From Clostridium omnivorum (GTDB taxonomy: Bacteria; Bacillota; Clostridia; Clostridiales; Clostridiaceae), in contig NZ_BRXR01000001.1 of the NCBI RefSeq assembly GCF_026012015.1, forward strand, positions 4,365,501 to 4,429,500: a DNA stretch of 64,000 nt. The letters run 5' to 3'. Positions 52,314 to 63,553 of this stretch are shown here, one piece after another (within the stretch, counting starts at the first letter, position 1; each line of letters opens with the position of its first letter). The position numbers were made by a program, and so were the translations under genes. The notes under the pieces are model-generated. The model saw nothing but the letters and a program-made list of their open reading frames with translations, was not told where the DNA came from and did not search any database.

Positions 52314-53201
52314 ATGATGATGGAGTTAGTAAAGTTAAACAAAAAATATTTTCCTGAATTAGAGAAATTAAATGAGGATAGACTTCAATTTAATCAGGTT
52401 AATGAGGATTTTTTTTCAGTATATCACAGCTGCAGCTTTGCGCAACAATTTTTACTAAGGAATAAAGTAAGACTGCTAAAAAGTAACACAGATATAATAG
52501 GATATTTATGGTATACAGTATTTGATAAAAATGTTTGCTTTATAAATTCAATGTATATTGATAATAGTAAATTCAATGGCGTTCCATTAAAAGACTTGTA
52601 CGGAAAATTTATTAATTTTCTAAAGCCAAAGTATGACGTCAGATATTATTATGAATGCAATAATACAAATTTTAGTATACTTAATGAGTTAGGTTTTAAT
52701 AAGTGCGAAGGTGTTATTGATATGAAATGCAATATCAGTGATATTATTGGTTGCTCAGATTTTAGTAATGTAGATTTTGAAGTTTTTAAAAAAGGTACTC
52801 ATGAAGCATTAAGGTGCAAAATTCAAAATGAAGTGTTTAAAAATGACTCAAGAATGCCTTTAGAAGTAGAAGATATCTATTTTGATGAATTGCAAAATTA
52901 TTATTTTGATGAAGGTGCTATTTTCATCAAGCAAGAAAACAAGTACATTGGATATGGTCAAATAATAATTGATAATAATCACGCCATAATAGTAAATGTA
53001 GGTATATTGAATCCATATAGAGGAAAGGGCTACGGAAAAGAACTATTATATTACCTCATAGGTATTATAAAAAGTAAAGGCTATGAAGAGGTATCAATAA
53101 AGGTTGCATCAAATAATTTTGTTGCTTTAAATCTTTATAAAAGTATGGGATTTATCTCTTACAAAGAAACATATAATATGATATTAAAAAGAAGCAGATA
53201 A
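52314..53201 (+). CDS. GNAT family acetyltransferase (two-domain)
   Basis: 295 residues. The C-terminal GNAT domain is clear: KYIGYGQIIIDNNHAIIVNVGILNPYRGKGYGKELL with acetyl-CoA loop RGKGYG, and VSIKVASNNFVALNLYKSMGFI. The N-terminal half looks like a second, more divergent acetyltransferase-like domain (VRLLKSNTDIIGYLWYTVFD). Three adjacent ATGs (52314, 52317, 52320) follow a weak GGTGAT site. It lies 50 bp after the cotS-like gene, with which it may be co-transcribed. Confidence 0.75.
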   Translation: MMMELVKLNKKYFPELEKLNEDRLQFNQVNEDFFSVYHSCSFAQQFLLRNKVRLLKSNTDIIGYLWYTVFDKNVCFINSMYIDNSKFNGVPLKDLYGKFINFLKPKYDVRYYYECNNTNFSILNELGFNKCEGVIDMKCNISDIIGCSDFSNVDFEVFKKGTHEALRCKIQNEVFKNDSRMPLEVEDIYFDELQNYYFDEGAIFIKQENKYIGYGQIIIDNNHAIIVNVGILNPYRGKGYGKELLYYLIGIIKSKGYEEVSIKVASNNFVALNLYKSMGFISYKETYNMILKRSR

Positions 53202-53224
53202 TCTATTAGTTATCTGCTTCTTTT
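53191..53224. terminator. bidirectional terminator between the GNAT and aminotransferase genes
   Basis: GAAGCAGATAA (53191-53201) and TTATCTGCTTC (53210-53220) then TTTT; convergent genes flank it. Confidence 0.85.
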
Positions 53225-53227
53225 ATA

Positions 53228-54427
53228 TTAACCTCTATTTAATTCTTTATATTTGCTTAATGCTATAGCGAATATTTTCATAGCATCTGATAAATCATCA
53301 GTGTTTAAGCAGTAGGATAATCTTATTTCATCTTTTCCTATACCTTCAGTTGCATAGAATCCTTCAGCTGGTGCAAACATAACGGTCTTATTATCATAGG
53401 AGAAGTCAGTGAGCATCCATTTTGCAAAATCATCTGCATTTTTAATTGGTAGTTTTGCAGTAATATAAAATGCACCTGTTGGCTTTTCACATATTACACC
53501 TGGAATTTTTGATAATCCTTCATGTAGTATATTTCTTCTCTTTTCATACTCAACTTTAACTTCATCGAAGTATTTCTTAGGAGTATTAATTAAATTAGCA
53601 GCTGCTACTTGCTCTATAGTTGGAACGCAAAGTCTTGATTGACATAATTTTAATATTTGGTGAATTAATTCTTTATTCTTTGAAGCTACAAGGCCTATTC
53701 TTGCTCCACAAGCACTGTAACGCTTTGAAATACTGTCTATTAATATAACTCTATCTAAAATATCTTCCATATATAGAGCAGAAGTAAACTTTAATCCATC
53801 ATAAACAAACTCTCTATATACTTCATCGGCTATAATATAAATGTCATGTTCCTTAGCAATATCAGCAAGCATTCTTATTTCTTCATAAGTATAAACAACA
53901 CCTGTTGGATTACCTGGATTTGATATAAGAATAGCTCTAGTCTTATTTGATATTTTGCTTACTATTTCTTCTTTTTTAGGAAGATGGAAGCCTTCTTCAG
54001 CTTTAGTCAAAAATGGTACAACTTTTACTCCAGCTGCTTCAGAAAAACCATTATAGTTTGTATAGAATGGTTCAGGTATTATTATCTCATCACCAACATC
54101 GCAAATACCCATTAATGCAAATAGTATAGCTTCACTACCACCATTAGTTATCATTATTTCATCTTTGTCAAAATTAATATTCCACTCTTTATAATATTTT
54201 ATAAAGCTGTCTATTAATGGATTTATGCCTTGTGAATCAGTATACTTTAGAACTGCTTCATCAAAGCTTGTTAGTGCATCAAAAAAAGTATCTGGTGTAG
54301 CTATATCAGGTTGGCCTATATTTAAGTGGTAAACCTTTACACCTTTTATTCTAGCAGCATCTGCAAATGGAGCAAGCTTTCTTATAGGTGAGAATTGCAT
54401 GTCGGATATTCTCTTTGAAATATTCAT
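53228..54427 (-). CDS. class I/II PLP aminotransferase (aspartate aminotransferase-like)
   Basis: 399 residues. The PLP-binding landmarks are NIGQPDIATPD, TNGGSEAILFAL, ISNPGNPTGVVYTYEEI, YIIADEVYREFVYDG and IDSISKRYSACGARIG, where the Lys of SISK forms the Schiff base and the Arg follows in the conserved spacing. C-terminal RLSYCLN holds the substrate carboxylate Arg. The family converts aspartate or other amino acids to 2-oxo acids with 2-oxoglutarate/glutamate. AAGGAGGACC precedes the ATG. Single-gene unit, facing away from miaB. Confidence 0.88.
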   Translation of the reverse strand: MNISKRISDMQFSPIRKLAPFADAARIKGVKVYHLNIGQPDIATPDTFFDALTSFDEAVLKYTDSQGINPLIDSFIKYYKEWNINFDKDEIMITNGGSEAILFALMGICDVGDEIIIPEPFYTNYNGFSEAAGVKVVPFLTKAEEGFHLPKKEEIVSKISNKTRAILISNPGNPTGVVYTYEEIRMLADIAKEHDIYIIADEVYREFVYDGLKFTSALYMEDILDRVILIDSISKRYSACGARIGLVASKNKELIHQILKLCQSRLCVPTIEQVAAANLINTPKKYFDEVKVEYEKRRNILHEGLSKIPGVICEKPTGAFYITAKLPIKNADDFAKWMLTDFSYDNKTVMFAPAEGFYATEGIGKDEIRLSYCLNTDDLSDAMKIFAIALSKYKELNRG

Positions 54428-54565
54428 TTTGGTCCTCCTTATGGTTATAAATTTCTATACTTATTTTTAATATTATTTTTTCCACTAGGGATTTGAATTA
54501 TTTATTCTTACAATATTAAGATATTCTACAAAAATGGCCAAAGTCCTTCTTGAATATCGGAAAAA

Positions 54566-54583
54566 GTGAAATAATTATTTCAC
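54566..54583. promoter_or_regulatory. 18-bp perfect palindrome, candidate operator
   Basis: GTGAAATAATTATTTCAC is a perfect palindrome in the 400-bp divergent gap before miaB. A TATAAT at 54599-54604 lies 15 bp after it, so the palindrome would cover the -35 region of a rightward promoter. The binding protein is unknown. Confidence 0.5.
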
Positions 54584-54736
54584 AAATAACATATTTTGTA
54601 TAATACTATTCATTTGATAAAAGATTAACAAATTTTATGCAATTAATAAATTACTATTAATACTTATTAATTCGATACAGTTGTCTAAATAGGAATTATT
54701 ATTTATAAAACACTTTAAAAATTGCACCGTATACAT

Positions 54737-54742
54737 TATAAT
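54737..54742 (+). promoter_or_regulatory. possible -10 element for miaB
   Basis: TATAAT, 84 bp before the miaB start; no convincing -35 hexamer upstream. Confidence 0.35.
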
Positions 54743-54825
54743 AGTAATGATATTCAAGTAAAATTATCTTTATTTTTACAATAGATAGTATATCATTCAT
54801 AGTGTATTGAAAGGATGAAATTTTG

Positions 54826-56157
54826 ATGAAGGATTTAGAACAATTAAAGTATTATATAGAGACTTGGGGATGTCAGATGAATGAAGAAGATTCAGAAAAA
54901 TTATCTGGCATGTTAAAAAATCTAGGGTATTCAAGAACAGAAAAAAAAGATGACGCTTCAATAATTATATTTAACACCTGCTGCGTAAGAGAAAATGCCG
55001 AATTAAAGGTTTATGGAAATCTTGGTGCTTTAAAAAAGATGAAAAAAACAAACCCTGATTTAATAATAGCTGTATGTGGCTGTATGATGCAGCAAGAAGG
55101 AATGGCAGAAAATATAATAAAAAAGTATCCATTTGTTGATATAATCTTTGGGACTCATAATTCCTATAAGTTTCCTGAGTATTTAAATAGAGTTAAGCAA
55201 GAGAATAAATCTATTATTGAAATAATTAATAAAGAAGAGGGAATTGTTGAAGGCATACCTGTTGATAGAGCAAGCAGCATTAAAGCCTTTGTTACTATAA
55301 TGTATGGGTGCAACAACTTTTGTACTTACTGCATAGTTCCTTATGTAAGAGGTAGAGAGAGAAGCAGAACTCCTGAAGATATAGAAAATGAAATTAAAGA
55401 TTTAGTAACTCAAGGTTATAAAGAAATAACTCTTCTTGGCCAAAACGTAAATTCCTACGGTAAGGGTTTAGAGCCAGATATTACTTTTTCAGATTTACTT
55501 CGTAGATTAAATAAGATTGAAGGATTAGAAAGAATTAAATTTATGACTTCACATCCAAAAGATTTATCTGAAGACTTAATAAAGGCAATTACCGAATGTG
55601 ATAAAGTTTGCGAACAGGTTCATCTTCCAGTACAATCAGGTTCAACAAATATTTTAAGGAAGATGAATAGAGGTTATACACGAGAAAAATATTTACAGCA
55701 AATTACTGCTATAAAGGCTGCTATGCCTAATGTGGCTTTGACAACAGATATAATCGTAGGTTTTCCAGGAGAAACTGAAGAGGACTTCCTAGATACATTA
55801 AGTTTAATAAAAGAAGTTGAATTTGACTCAGCCTTTACCTTTATCTACTCAAAGAGAAAGGGTACTCCTGCTGACGAAATGATAGAGCAAATCGACGATA
55901 ATGTTAAACATGATAGATTTAACAGACTTGTTGAAGTAGTAAATGAAATAAGCGAAAAGAAAAATAAGGAATACCAAGACAAAATTGTTGAAGTGCTTGT
56001 AGAAGGTCTAAGTAAAAATGATAGCAGCAAACTAATGGGAAGAACGCGTACTGGAAAGCTTGTTAATTTTGCTGGAAAAGAAGAAAGTATAGGAAAATTA
56101 GTTAACGTTAAAATAACAAATGCTCAAACTTTTTCATTAATAGGTGAAGAAATATAA
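54826..56157 (+). CDS. miaB: tRNA-2-methylthio-N6-dimethylallyladenosine synthase
   Basis: 443-residue methylthiotransferase. The N-terminal domain holds three cluster Cys ([23 protein letters not shown]). The radical-SAM motif is [22 protein letters not shown] (Cys-X3-Cys-X2-Cys), followed by [20 protein letters not shown], and a C-terminal TRAM region. It adds the methylthio group to ms2i6A37 of tRNA after MiaA has acted; miaA is 4 genes downstream. AAAGGATG lies before ATG 54826; a TTG one codon earlier is not needed. Confidence 0.93.
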   Translation: MKDLEQLKYYIETWGCQMNEEDSEKLSGMLKNLGYSRTEKKDDASIIIFNTCCVRENAELKVYGNLGALKKMKKTNPDLIIAVCGCMMQQEGMAENIIKKYPFVDIIFGTHNSYKFPEYLNRVKQENKSIIEIINKEEGIVEGIPVDRASSIKAFVTIMYGCNNFCTYCIVPYVRGRERSRTPEDIENEIKDLVTQGYKEITLLGQNVNSYGKGLEPDITFSDLLRRLNKIEGLERIKFMTSHPKDLSEDLIKAITECDKVCEQVHLPVQSGSTNILRKMNRGYTREKYLQQITAIKAAMPNVALTTDIIVGFPGETEEDFLDTLSLIKEVEFDSAFTFIYSKRKGTPADEMIEQIDDNVKHDRFNRLVEVVNEISEKKNKEYQDKIVEVLVEGLSKNDSSKLMGRTRTGKLVNFAGKEESIGKLVNVKITNAQTFSLIGEEI

Positions 56158-56180
56158 AAGCTCTTTTAAGAGCTTTTTTT
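56157..56180 (+). terminator. short terminator-like hairpin between miaB and mutS
   Basis: AAAAGCTCTT and AAGAGCTTTT arms with T7 directly after the miaB stop codon. The tight loop could leave partial readthrough to mutS. Confidence 0.6.
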
Positions 56181-56204
56181 CTAACTCACTAAGGAGGTAT
56201 TAAA

Positions 56205-58886
56205 GTGGGACTAACTCCAATGATGCAGCAGTACTTGCAAGTTAAAGAAAACTATAAAGATTGTATTTTGTTTTTTAGATTAGGTGACTTCTATGAAATG
56301 TTTTTTGAAGATGCTAAAACTGCTTCTAAAGAATTAGAGCTTGTTTTAACTGGACGTGATTGTGGACTTGATGAAAGAGCACCAATGTGCGGCATTCCTT
56401 ATCATGCAGCAAATAATTATATTGGAAGACTTATTAATAAAGGTTATAAAATAGCAATTTGTGAACAGCTAGAAGACCCAAGTCTAGCTAAAGGCATAGT
56501 TAAAAGAGATGTAATTAAAATATATACCCCAGGTACCTTTACAGATTCCGGATTTCTTGAAGAAACTAAGAATAATTATATAATGAGTTTGTATGTCAGC
56601 AGTACGGATAATTATATGGGAATTAGCTTTGCTGATATTTCTACTGGGGATTTTACCTCTACTTACTCAAGATTAGACAACAGTGTCATAATAGACGAAA
56701 TATCAAAATTTAATCCAAAAGAATTAATTCTTCAAGATAATATTGACGTTGAAATTTTAGATTCTATAAGAGATAGATTTCAACCATTAATAACTTTTAA
56801 AGATGATAGCTTTTTTGTAGCTGATGCAATAGATAATTTAAAAACTCAATTTAAAAATTTCAATGCTGAACAATATCATAAGTCATTACATTTTTCAGTA
56901 AACGCATTATCAAAATATATATTGGAAACACAAAAATTTGTACTTTCTAATATAGATAGGCTTGATTATTATAATGCTACTAACTATGTAAGTATTGATA
57001 TAAATTCCAGAAGAAATTTAGAACTTACAGAGACATTAAGGGAGAAAAATAAAAAAGGTTCTCTTCTATGGGTATTAGATAAGACGAATACAGCAATGGG
57101 TGGAAGAGAATTAAGAAAATGGGTTGAGCAGCCTTTGATAAATATGGAATTAATTAATAGTAGACTTGATGCTGTTGAGGAGCTTATAGATAAAACTCCT
57201 TTGCATCAGGACTTAATTGACTCTTTAAAGCAAATTTACGATATAGAAAGAATTACTGGAAAGATTTCAACTAAGAGCGTAACTGCAAAGGAGCTTCTTG
57301 CATTAAAGAATTCTGTTGCTAAAATACCTGAGGTAAAAAACCTTTTATCTAAATTTAGCAGCAAACTTTTAACTAACATGTGTGATAACATAGATGAACT
57401 TCAAGATATTTATGACTTACTAGAGCAGTCTATAAATGAAAACCCTCCAATATCGGTAAAAGAAGGTAATTTAATAAAGGATGGCTTTAATGAAACTATT
57501 GATGAGCTAAGAAGTGCTAAGGCTCACGGTAAAGACTGGATTGCCTCTCTTGAAAGCAGAGAAAGAGAAGTTACTGGTATTAAGTCTCTAAAGGTAGGAT
57601 ATAACAAAGTATTTGGCTATTATATTGAGATTTCAAATGCAAATAAATCTTTAGTACCTGATGGAAGGTATATAAGAAAGCAAACTCTATCAAACTGCGA
57701 AAGGTATATAACTCCAGAGCTTAAAGAAATGGAAGACAAAATTCTTGGTTCTGAAGAAAAACTTATAAATATTGAATACGAGCTTTTTGTTTCTATTAGA
57801 GATCAAGTTGAGTCACATATCGATAGAGTTAAGAACACAGCAAGAATACTGGCGGAACTTGATTGCTTAAGTTCTCTAGCACTGATTGCATTAGAAAATA
57901 ATTTTTGCAAGCCTGAGATGTCCGAGTTTGGAGAAATTGATATAAAAGGTGGAAAACACCCTGTAATCGATAAGATACTTCCAACAGGTGCATTTGTTTC
58001 TAATGATACACTACTAGACAACAAAGAAGAGCAGCTTATATTAATTACAGGTCCTAATATGGCCGGTAAATCTACCTATATGAGACAGGTTGCACTAATA
58101 GTATTAATGGCCCAAATAGGTAGCTTTGTTCCAGCAGAGAGCGCTAAAATAGCTATATGCGACAAGATATTTACTAGAATAGGAGCTTCTGATGATTTAT
58201 CTGCGGGTAAAAGTACTTTCATGGTTGAGATGTGGGAAGTTGCTAATATATTAAAAAATGCTACAAATAGGAGTCTTATTTTATTAGATGAGGTTGGAAG
58301 AGGAACAAGTACTTATGATGGCTTAAGTATAGCTTGGTCAGTAATTGAATACATATGTAATACTGAGGGATTAAAAAGTAAGACTCTTTTTGCTACTCAT
58401 TATCACGAACTAACAAAATTAGAAGGAATGATAAGCGGCGTTAAGAACTATTCCGTTTCTGTAAAAGAGATTAAAAGTGAAATAGTATTTTTAAGAAAAA
58501 TAGTACCCGGTGGAATTGATCAATCCTATGGTATTGAAGTTGCAAAGCTTGCAGGATTACCTGAACCTGTGATTGAAAGAGCTAAAGAACTACTTCTTCA
58601 TTTAGAACAAACTGAAAGCAGTGAAAATAAAGATATAGTCATATTTAATAATGATGAAGAATCAAAAACAAATGTAGAAGCAGTTAAGAAAAATGATATT
58701 GAAAATATCTCATTAAAAGAAACTGCAGTTACCCATGCTAAAGATATTGTACAACTAAGTTTCACAGATATTGAAAAGGATAATTTAATTAAAGAATTAA
58801 TATCAACAGATATTTTGAATTTAACTCCTATGGAAGGCTTTAACAAACTATATGAGCTCATTAGAAAGGCTAAAACACTAAAGTAG
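56205..58886 (+). CDS. mutS: DNA mismatch repair protein MutS
   Basis: 893 residues. The N-terminus has the mismatch-wedging motif [16 protein letters not shown] (Phe-X-Glu). The ATPase domain has Walker [33 protein letters not shown] and the [13 protein letters not shown] segment. The C-terminal tail is long and acidic. It recognises base mismatches and small loops. GTG start with AAGGAGG upstream. It lies 47 bp after miaB and 15 bp before mutL. Confidence 0.95.
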   Translation: MGLTPMMQQYLQVKENYKDCILFFRLGDFYEMFFEDAKTASKELELVLTGRDCGLDERAPMCGIPYHAANNYIGRLINKGYKIAICEQLEDPSLAKGIVKRDVIKIYTPGTFTDSGFLEETKNNYIMSLYVSSTDNYMGISFADISTGDFTSTYSRLDNSVIIDEISKFNPKELILQDNIDVEILDSIRDRFQPLITFKDDSFFVADAIDNLKTQFKNFNAEQYHKSLHFSVNALSKYILETQKFVLSNIDRLDYYNATNYVSIDINSRRNLELTETLREKNKKGSLLWVLDKTNTAMGGRELRKWVEQPLINMELINSRLDAVEELIDKTPLHQDLIDSLKQIYDIERITGKISTKSVTAKELLALKNSVAKIPEVKNLLSKFSSKLLTNMCDNIDELQDIYDLLEQSINENPPISVKEGNLIKDGFNETIDELRSAKAHGKDWIASLESREREVTGIKSLKVGYNKVFGYYIEISNANKSLVPDGRYIRKQTLSNCERYITPELKEMEDKILGSEEKLINIEYELFVSIRDQVESHIDRVKNTARILAELDCLSSLALIALENNFCKPEMSEFGEIDIKGGKHPVIDKILPTGAFVSNDTLLDNKEEQLILITGPNMAGKSTYMRQVALIVLMAQIGSFVPAESAKIAICDKIFTRIGASDDLSAGKSTFMVEMWEVANILKNATNRSLILLDEVGRGTSTYDGLSIAWSVIEYICNTEGLKSKTLFATHYHELTKLEGMISGVKNYSVSVKEIKSEIVFLRKIVPGGIDQSYGIEVAKLAGLPEPVIERAKELLLHLEQTESSENKDIVIFNNDEESKTNVEAVKKNDIENISLKETAVTHAKDIVQLSFTDIEKDNLIKELISTDILNLTPMEGFNKLYELIRKAKTLK

Positions 58887-58901
58887 TACGAAGGTGATAA
58901 A

Positions 58902-60800
58902 TTGGGAAGAATTAATGTACTTGATGAAAATACATCAAATAAGATTGCTGCTGGAGAGGTAGTTGAGAGACCAAGTTCAGTAGTAAAAGAATTAGTTGAA
59001 AATAGTATCGATGCAGGAGCCAAAAACATAAGCATAGAAATACTGGAGGGTGGTCAAAAAAGTATAAAAATAATAGATGATGGATATGGTATTCACCCTG
59101 ATGATATAGAAAAGGCTTTTATGTCCCATGCCACAAGTAAAATAAGTAACATAGAGGATATATACTCTATAAACACCTTAGGATTTAGGGGAGAAGCTTT
59201 GGCTAGTATAGCTGCCGTATCTAACACAACCTTAATTACTAGAACTCAAGAATTTGATTTTGGTAAGGAAATAAGTATAAGCGGTGGAAATTTAGTGAAC
59301 CTTAAAGAAGTGGGAGCAAATGTAGGTACCACTATTACAGTAAATGATATATTTTTTAATGTACCTGCTAGACAGAAGTTTCTTAAATCTCCACAAAGAG
59401 AGGGTGCATTAATTAGTGATATCATAGAGAGACTATCACTAGCTAATTCCAAAGTATCCTTCAAAATGTTGAATAATGAAAAAAAAGTTATTTCAACCTA
59501 TTGTACTGAAGATATTACTGAAACTATTCGTGCTATTTATGGTAAAAGCACTTATGAAAATATTTTTGCTTTTGAAGGTCATAGTGATATTGCTTCTGTT
59601 TATGGATATCTCGGTAATGCAGAAATAAGCAGAGGAAGTAGAAATAATCAAAGTATTTTTGTTAATAAGAGGTTTATAAAAAATAAATTAATTACCACTG
59701 CAGTTGAAACAGCTTTTAAATCCTTTTTAACTATTAATAAATATCCATTTTTCGTATTGTTTTTAGATATATATCCGGAGTTTATTGATGTAAATGTTCA
59801 CCCTACTAAATCTGAAATTAAATTTAGAGATGAAAGAATGATCTTCAAATTAGTTTTTGATACTGTACACGAAGCTATTAAAAGAAATTTTATTAAAAGT
59901 TTTGATACTGTTGGAATGAGTATAGATGAAAATGCAGCACCTGTAAATTTAGCAAATAATAATAATGAAATGTTATTTAAAAAAGAAGAGCATTTAGTTC
60001 AAATTCCAATAGATTTGAGCGTGAATAATTTAAAAAGTGATTCAAAAGGTGATTCAATTAATTTTATGAATTCAGATAGTAAAAATATGTTTGAATATAG
60101 TAAGTTAAAAAGTACTATTCCTGATGACTTTGATGGGCCAATTGATTTTAAAAGAGAAAAATCAGACTCTACACTAAGGGAAAAATCAACCATAGAGGTT
60201 GAAGCAAAAAAAATTCCGAAGTTTAATGAACTAAATGTAATTGGACAGTTTAATTCAACTTATATTTTGGCTGAAAATAATAGTGAGCTTTATATAATAG
60301 ATCAACATGCAGCACATGAAAAAATATTGTTTGAGAAGTATATGAAGCAGCTAAAAAATTCAAATATTGCAGTTCAAGCTTTAATAACGCCAGTAGTTAT
60401 TGAATTAAATTCTGAAGATTATAGTTATTATGCTGAAAATGAAGATATTTTTACTAATACAGGTTTTAATATTGAAGTTTTTGGCGAGAATACTATTAGT
60501 ATAAGGGAAGTTCCTATAATATTAGGAGAGGTTAATCTAAAAAGTTTTTTCTTAAGTTTGCTAGACAATTTAAAAAACATGGGAAGTGGAGAAACAACTG
60601 AAATTAAATATAACAAAATTGCAACTATGGCATGTAAATCTGCTATTAAAGCAAATGATGCTCTTTCCTATATTGAAATGAAAGCTCTAATAGAAGAGTT
60701 AAGATTTATTGAAGACCCTTTTACTTGTCCTCATGGTAGACCAACAATAATTAAGATGACGCTAAATGAGCTAGAAAAAAGATTTAAAAGAATTCAGTAA
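58902..60800 (+). CDS. mutL: DNA mismatch repair protein MutL
   Basis: 632 residues. The N-terminal GHKL ATPase has [47 protein letters not shown]. The C-terminal dimerisation domain has the endonuclease motif [12 protein letters not shown] and [13 protein letters not shown] and CPHGRP, so this MutL should be a latent nickase, as in most Firmicutes and unlike E. coli. TTG start, with GAAGGTGAT upstream. It follows mutS by 15 bp and precedes miaA by 18 bp. Confidence 0.95.
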   Translation: MGRINVLDENTSNKIAAGEVVERPSSVVKELVENSIDAGAKNISIEILEGGQKSIKIIDDGYGIHPDDIEKAFMSHATSKISNIEDIYSINTLGFRGEALASIAAVSNTTLITRTQEFDFGKEISISGGNLVNLKEVGANVGTTITVNDIFFNVPARQKFLKSPQREGALISDIIERLSLANSKVSFKMLNNEKKVISTYCTEDITETIRAIYGKSTYENIFAFEGHSDIASVYGYLGNAEISRGSRNNQSIFVNKRFIKNKLITTAVETAFKSFLTINKYPFFVLFLDIYPEFIDVNVHPTKSEIKFRDERMIFKLVFDTVHEAIKRNFIKSFDTVGMSIDENAAPVNLANNNNEMLFKKEEHLVQIPIDLSVNNLKSDSKGDSINFMNSDSKNMFEYSKLKSTIPDDFDGPIDFKREKSDSTLREKSTIEVEAKKIPKFNELNVIGQFNSTYILAENNSELYIIDQHAAHEKILFEKYMKQLKNSNIAVQALITPVVIELNSEDYSYYAENEDIFTNTGFNIEVFGENTISIREVPIILGEVNLKSFFLSLLDNLKNMGSGETTEIKYNKIATMACKSAIKANDALSYIEMKALIEELRFIEDPFTCPHGRPTIIKMTLNELEKRFKRIQ

Positions 60801-60818
60801 TTTATGAGGGGGGATGAG

Positions 60819-61769
60819 ATGAAAGAATTACTTATAATTGCTGGTCCAACTGCGGTTGGAAAAACGAGAATTTCTATCGAATTAGCCAAAACCTTAAATG
60901 GAGAAATAATATCGGCTGATTCTATGCAAATTTATAAGTACATGGATATTGGTTCAGCTAAGGTTACAGAATCTGAAATGTGCAATATTCCTCATTATCT
61001 AATTGATATTATTGATCCAGATGAAAACTTTAGTGTTGCACAATTTAAGCAGCAAGCTGATATGGCTATTGAGGGTATTACAAATAGAGGGAATTTGCCA
61101 ATCTTGGCTGGTGGAACAGGGCTCTATATTAATTCTTTAATATGTAATTATGACTTTACTGATGCAAACAAGGATGAAGATTATAGGTTTTTTTTACAAT
61201 CTTTAGCAGATGAAAAAGGCAAGGAGTATGTACATGAGCTTCTAAAGGAAATAGATCCAGTTTCCTACGATAAATTGTTCCCTAATGATTTAAAGAGGGT
61301 AATAAGAGCTCTTGAAGTTCATAAGATAACTGGGAAAACAATTTCTATGTATAACGAAGAAAATAGTAAATATCTCTATGATATTCCTTATAATCTATAC
61401 TACTATGTGCTTACAATGGATAGGACTAAATTATATAATAGGATAAATTTAAGAGTAGATGAAATGTTAAAAAATGGCCTATTAGAAGAAGTAATAGATT
61501 TAAAAGAAAAAGGATATAATTCAGAAATGCAATCCATGAAGGGGATAGGATATAAAGAATTACTTTATTACCTAGATGGAAAGGTATCTTTAGAAGAAGC
61601 AATCGAAATGATAAAACAGGGTAGCAGAAACTATGCCAAAAGACAACTTACATGGTTCCGTAAAGACCCAAGGGTTACCTGGATTGACAAAGATAATTTT
61701 ATGGATGATATGCAAATTGTAAATTATATTATAAATGACATTGATAAAAGGAAAAGTTTAAAAAAATAG
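60819..61769 (+). CDS. miaA: tRNA dimethylallyltransferase
   Basis: 316 residues. The P-loop is [16 protein letters not shown], followed by [37 protein letters not shown] and [12 protein letters not shown]. It transfers the dimethylallyl group to A37 of tRNA, the substrate of MiaB. AGGGGGG lies six bases before ATG 60819; the ATG at 60804 overlaps that site and would add five residues. The isoprenoid donor depends on the MEP pathway, whose last enzyme is the IspH-S1 fusion upstream. Confidence 0.93.
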   Translation: MKELLIIAGPTAVGKTRISIELAKTLNGEIISADSMQIYKYMDIGSAKVTESEMCNIPHYLIDIIDPDENFSVAQFKQQADMAIEGITNRGNLPILAGGTGLYINSLICNYDFTDANKDEDYRFFLQSLADEKGKEYVHELLKEIDPVSYDKLFPNDLKRVIRALEVHKITGKTISMYNEENSKYLYDIPYNLYYYVLTMDRTKLYNRINLRVDEMLKNGLLEEVIDLKEKGYNSEMQSMKGIGYKELLYYLDGKVSLEEAIEMIKQGSRNYAKRQLTWFRKDPRVTWIDKDNFMDDMQIVNYIINDIDKRKSLKK

Positions 61770-61834
61770 AGGATTTTTGAGAATGACATAGAATTATAAA
61801 ACTCATATGATAATCTATAAACGGAGGTATTAAA

Positions 61835-62083
61835 ATGAATAAGACAGCTAATAATCTACAAGATATATTTTTGAATAGTGCGAGAAAAAACAAAATTCCA
61901 GTTACAATATATTTAACAAGTGGATTTCAAATAAGAGGTTTTGTAAAGGGTTTTGATAGTTTTACAGTAGTATTGGATAGTGATGGAAAGCAGATGATGA
62001 TTTACAAGCATGCTGTTTCCACAATAACACCAGGAAAACCAATATTATTTAATAACACCCAGAATGAAGATGACGTAGAGTAA
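61835..62083 (+). CDS. hfq: RNA chaperone Hfq
   Basis: 82 residues, Sm-like fold. It begins [29 protein letters not shown], with the Sm1 motif [29 protein letters not shown], where IYKHAVSTI is the conserved Sm2 motif around Lys and His. It forms a hexamer that helps small RNAs pair with mRNAs. GGAGG lies upstream. A strong terminator follows the gene; it is the end of the miaB-mutS-mutL-miaA-hfq block. Confidence 0.95.
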   Translation: MNKTANNLQDIFLNSARKNKIPVTIYLTSGFQIRGFVKGFDSFTVVLDSDGKQMMIYKHAVSTITPGKPILFNNTQNEDDVE

Positions 62084-62091
62084 TCGTACAT

Positions 62092-62125
62092 AAAGAATAG
62101 GCTTAAGTTTGCCTATTCTTTTTTT
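62092..62125 (+). terminator. rho-independent terminator after hfq
   Basis: AAGAATAGGC (62093-62102) and GCCTATTCTT (62111-62120) followed by T5. Confidence 0.9.
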
Positions 62126-62196
62126 ATATGATAATATATTTAAGGACAAATTATGTCAATAATCGTGCAATTAATTAAGGAGGCCATCTATAAAAT

Positions 62197-63480
62197 ATGT
62201 TTGATATTACAAAAGAACAACTTAAAGGCATTTATCATATAAATGATGAAACTTTACATTTATATGAGCAAGCTATTGAAGATTCAAATGCAGAATTTAG
62301 AGTATATGATGAAATTAGAGAATATAACCAACTAAAAGTTTTAGCTGCATTCCAAGCCGAAAGGATAAGTGACTCTCATTTTACAAATTCAAGTGGTTAT
62401 GGATATGGTGATATAGGAAGAGATGCTCTTGATAGAGTGTATGCAAGAGTATTTAACTGTGAAAGTGCATTGGTAAGACCTCATTTTGTAAATGGAACTC
62501 ACGCTATTGGAGCAGCATTATTTGGTAATCTTAGACCTGGAGATACAATGCTGTCAATTTGTGGTACACCTTATGACACATTACATAACATCATAGGGAT
62601 AGGTGGTAATAAAAATATTGGCTCACTTTCTGAATATGGTGTTAAATATAAACAAATAGATTTAAATAAGAACTTAAAAATAGACTTACCATCTGTAAAA
62701 GAACAATTAGAAAATGATAAAACTATAAAACTTGTACATATTCAAAGATCTACTGGATATGGATGGAGGAAATCTCTTCTAGTTAGTGAAATAGGAGAAA
62801 TTATAGCGTATGTAAAAGAATTAAGACCTGATGTTATATGTTTTGTAGATAATTGCTATGGGGAATTTATTGATACTATTGAACCAACTGATGTAGGAGC
62901 AGATCTAATAGCCGGATCACTAATAAAAAATATTGGTGGAGGAATAGCTCCAGCTGGAGGATATATAGCTGGTAAAAAGAGTTGTGTTGAGCAAGCGGCG
63001 TATAGACTAACAATTCCAGGTATAGGCGGTGAATGTGGCTCAACCTTCGGAGTTATGAGACTTTTATTCCAAGGTTTGTTCTTGGCTCCACATGTTGCAA
63101 TAGAAGCAGTTAAAGGTGCAATATTTTGCGCTAGAATTATGGAGTTAGCTGGTTTTGAAGTATTACCAAAATATACTGACAAGAGAAGTGATATAATTCA
63201 AGCAATAAAATTTAATAACAAGGAAAATTTAATTCAATTTTGTAAGGGAATACAAGCAGGTTCACCAATTGATTCTTTTGTTGAATGCGAACCATGGGAT
63301 ATGCCAGGATATAACGATCAGGTAATAATGGCAGCTGGTGCCTTTGTACAAGGGTCTTCAATAGAACTATCTGCAGATGCTCCAATTAGAGAACCTTATA
63401 TAGCATATCTTCAAGGAGGACTTACTTTTGACCATGCAAAAATTGGTACTCTAATAAGTTTAGCAAAAATAATAAAATAA
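62197..63480 (+). CDS. YnbB-type PLP protein (methionine gamma-lyase family/aluminium resistance-like)
   Basis: 427 residues, fold-type I PLP enzyme. Motifs: RVFNCESALVRPHFVNGTHAIG, LRPGDTMLSICGTPYDTLHN, VHIQRSTGYGWR, CFVDNCYGEFID, and AGSLIKNIGGGIAPAGGYIAG, where Lys in SLIKN is the predicted PLP lysine. It is the YnbB family often found after hfq in Clostridium and Bacillus and annotated as aluminium resistance or methionine gamma-lyase; the true activity is not settled. AAGGAGG precedes the ATG. Confidence 0.85.
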   Translation: MFDITKEQLKGIYHINDETLHLYEQAIEDSNAEFRVYDEIREYNQLKVLAAFQAERISDSHFTNSSGYGYGDIGRDALDRVYARVFNCESALVRPHFVNGTHAIGAALFGNLRPGDTMLSICGTPYDTLHNIIGIGGNKNIGSLSEYGVKYKQIDLNKNLKIDLPSVKEQLENDKTIKLVHIQRSTGYGWRKSLLVSEIGEIIAYVKELRPDVICFVDNCYGEFIDTIEPTDVGADLIAGSLIKNIGGGIAPAGGYIAGKKSCVEQAAYRLTIPGIGGECGSTFGVMRLLFQGLFLAPHVAIEAVKGAIFCARIMELAGFEVLPKYTDKRSDIIQAIKFNNKENLIQFCKGIQAGSPIDSFVECEPWDMPGYNDQVIMAAGAFVQGSSIELSADAPIREPYIAYLQGGLTFDHAKIGTLISLAKIIK

Positions 63481-63507
63481 GAAAAATTGAGGGAATATAT
63501 AAAGCAT

Positions 63508-63553
63508 AAAGACTGAAGAATTAAGCAATTAAGCTTTAATTCTTCAGTCTTTT
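63508..63553. terminator. bidirectional terminator between the PLP gene and lexA
   Basis: AAAGACTGAAGAATTAA (63508-63524) and TTAATTCTTCAGTCTTT (63537-63553) form a 17-bp stem; it overlaps the lexA stop. Confidence 0.9.
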
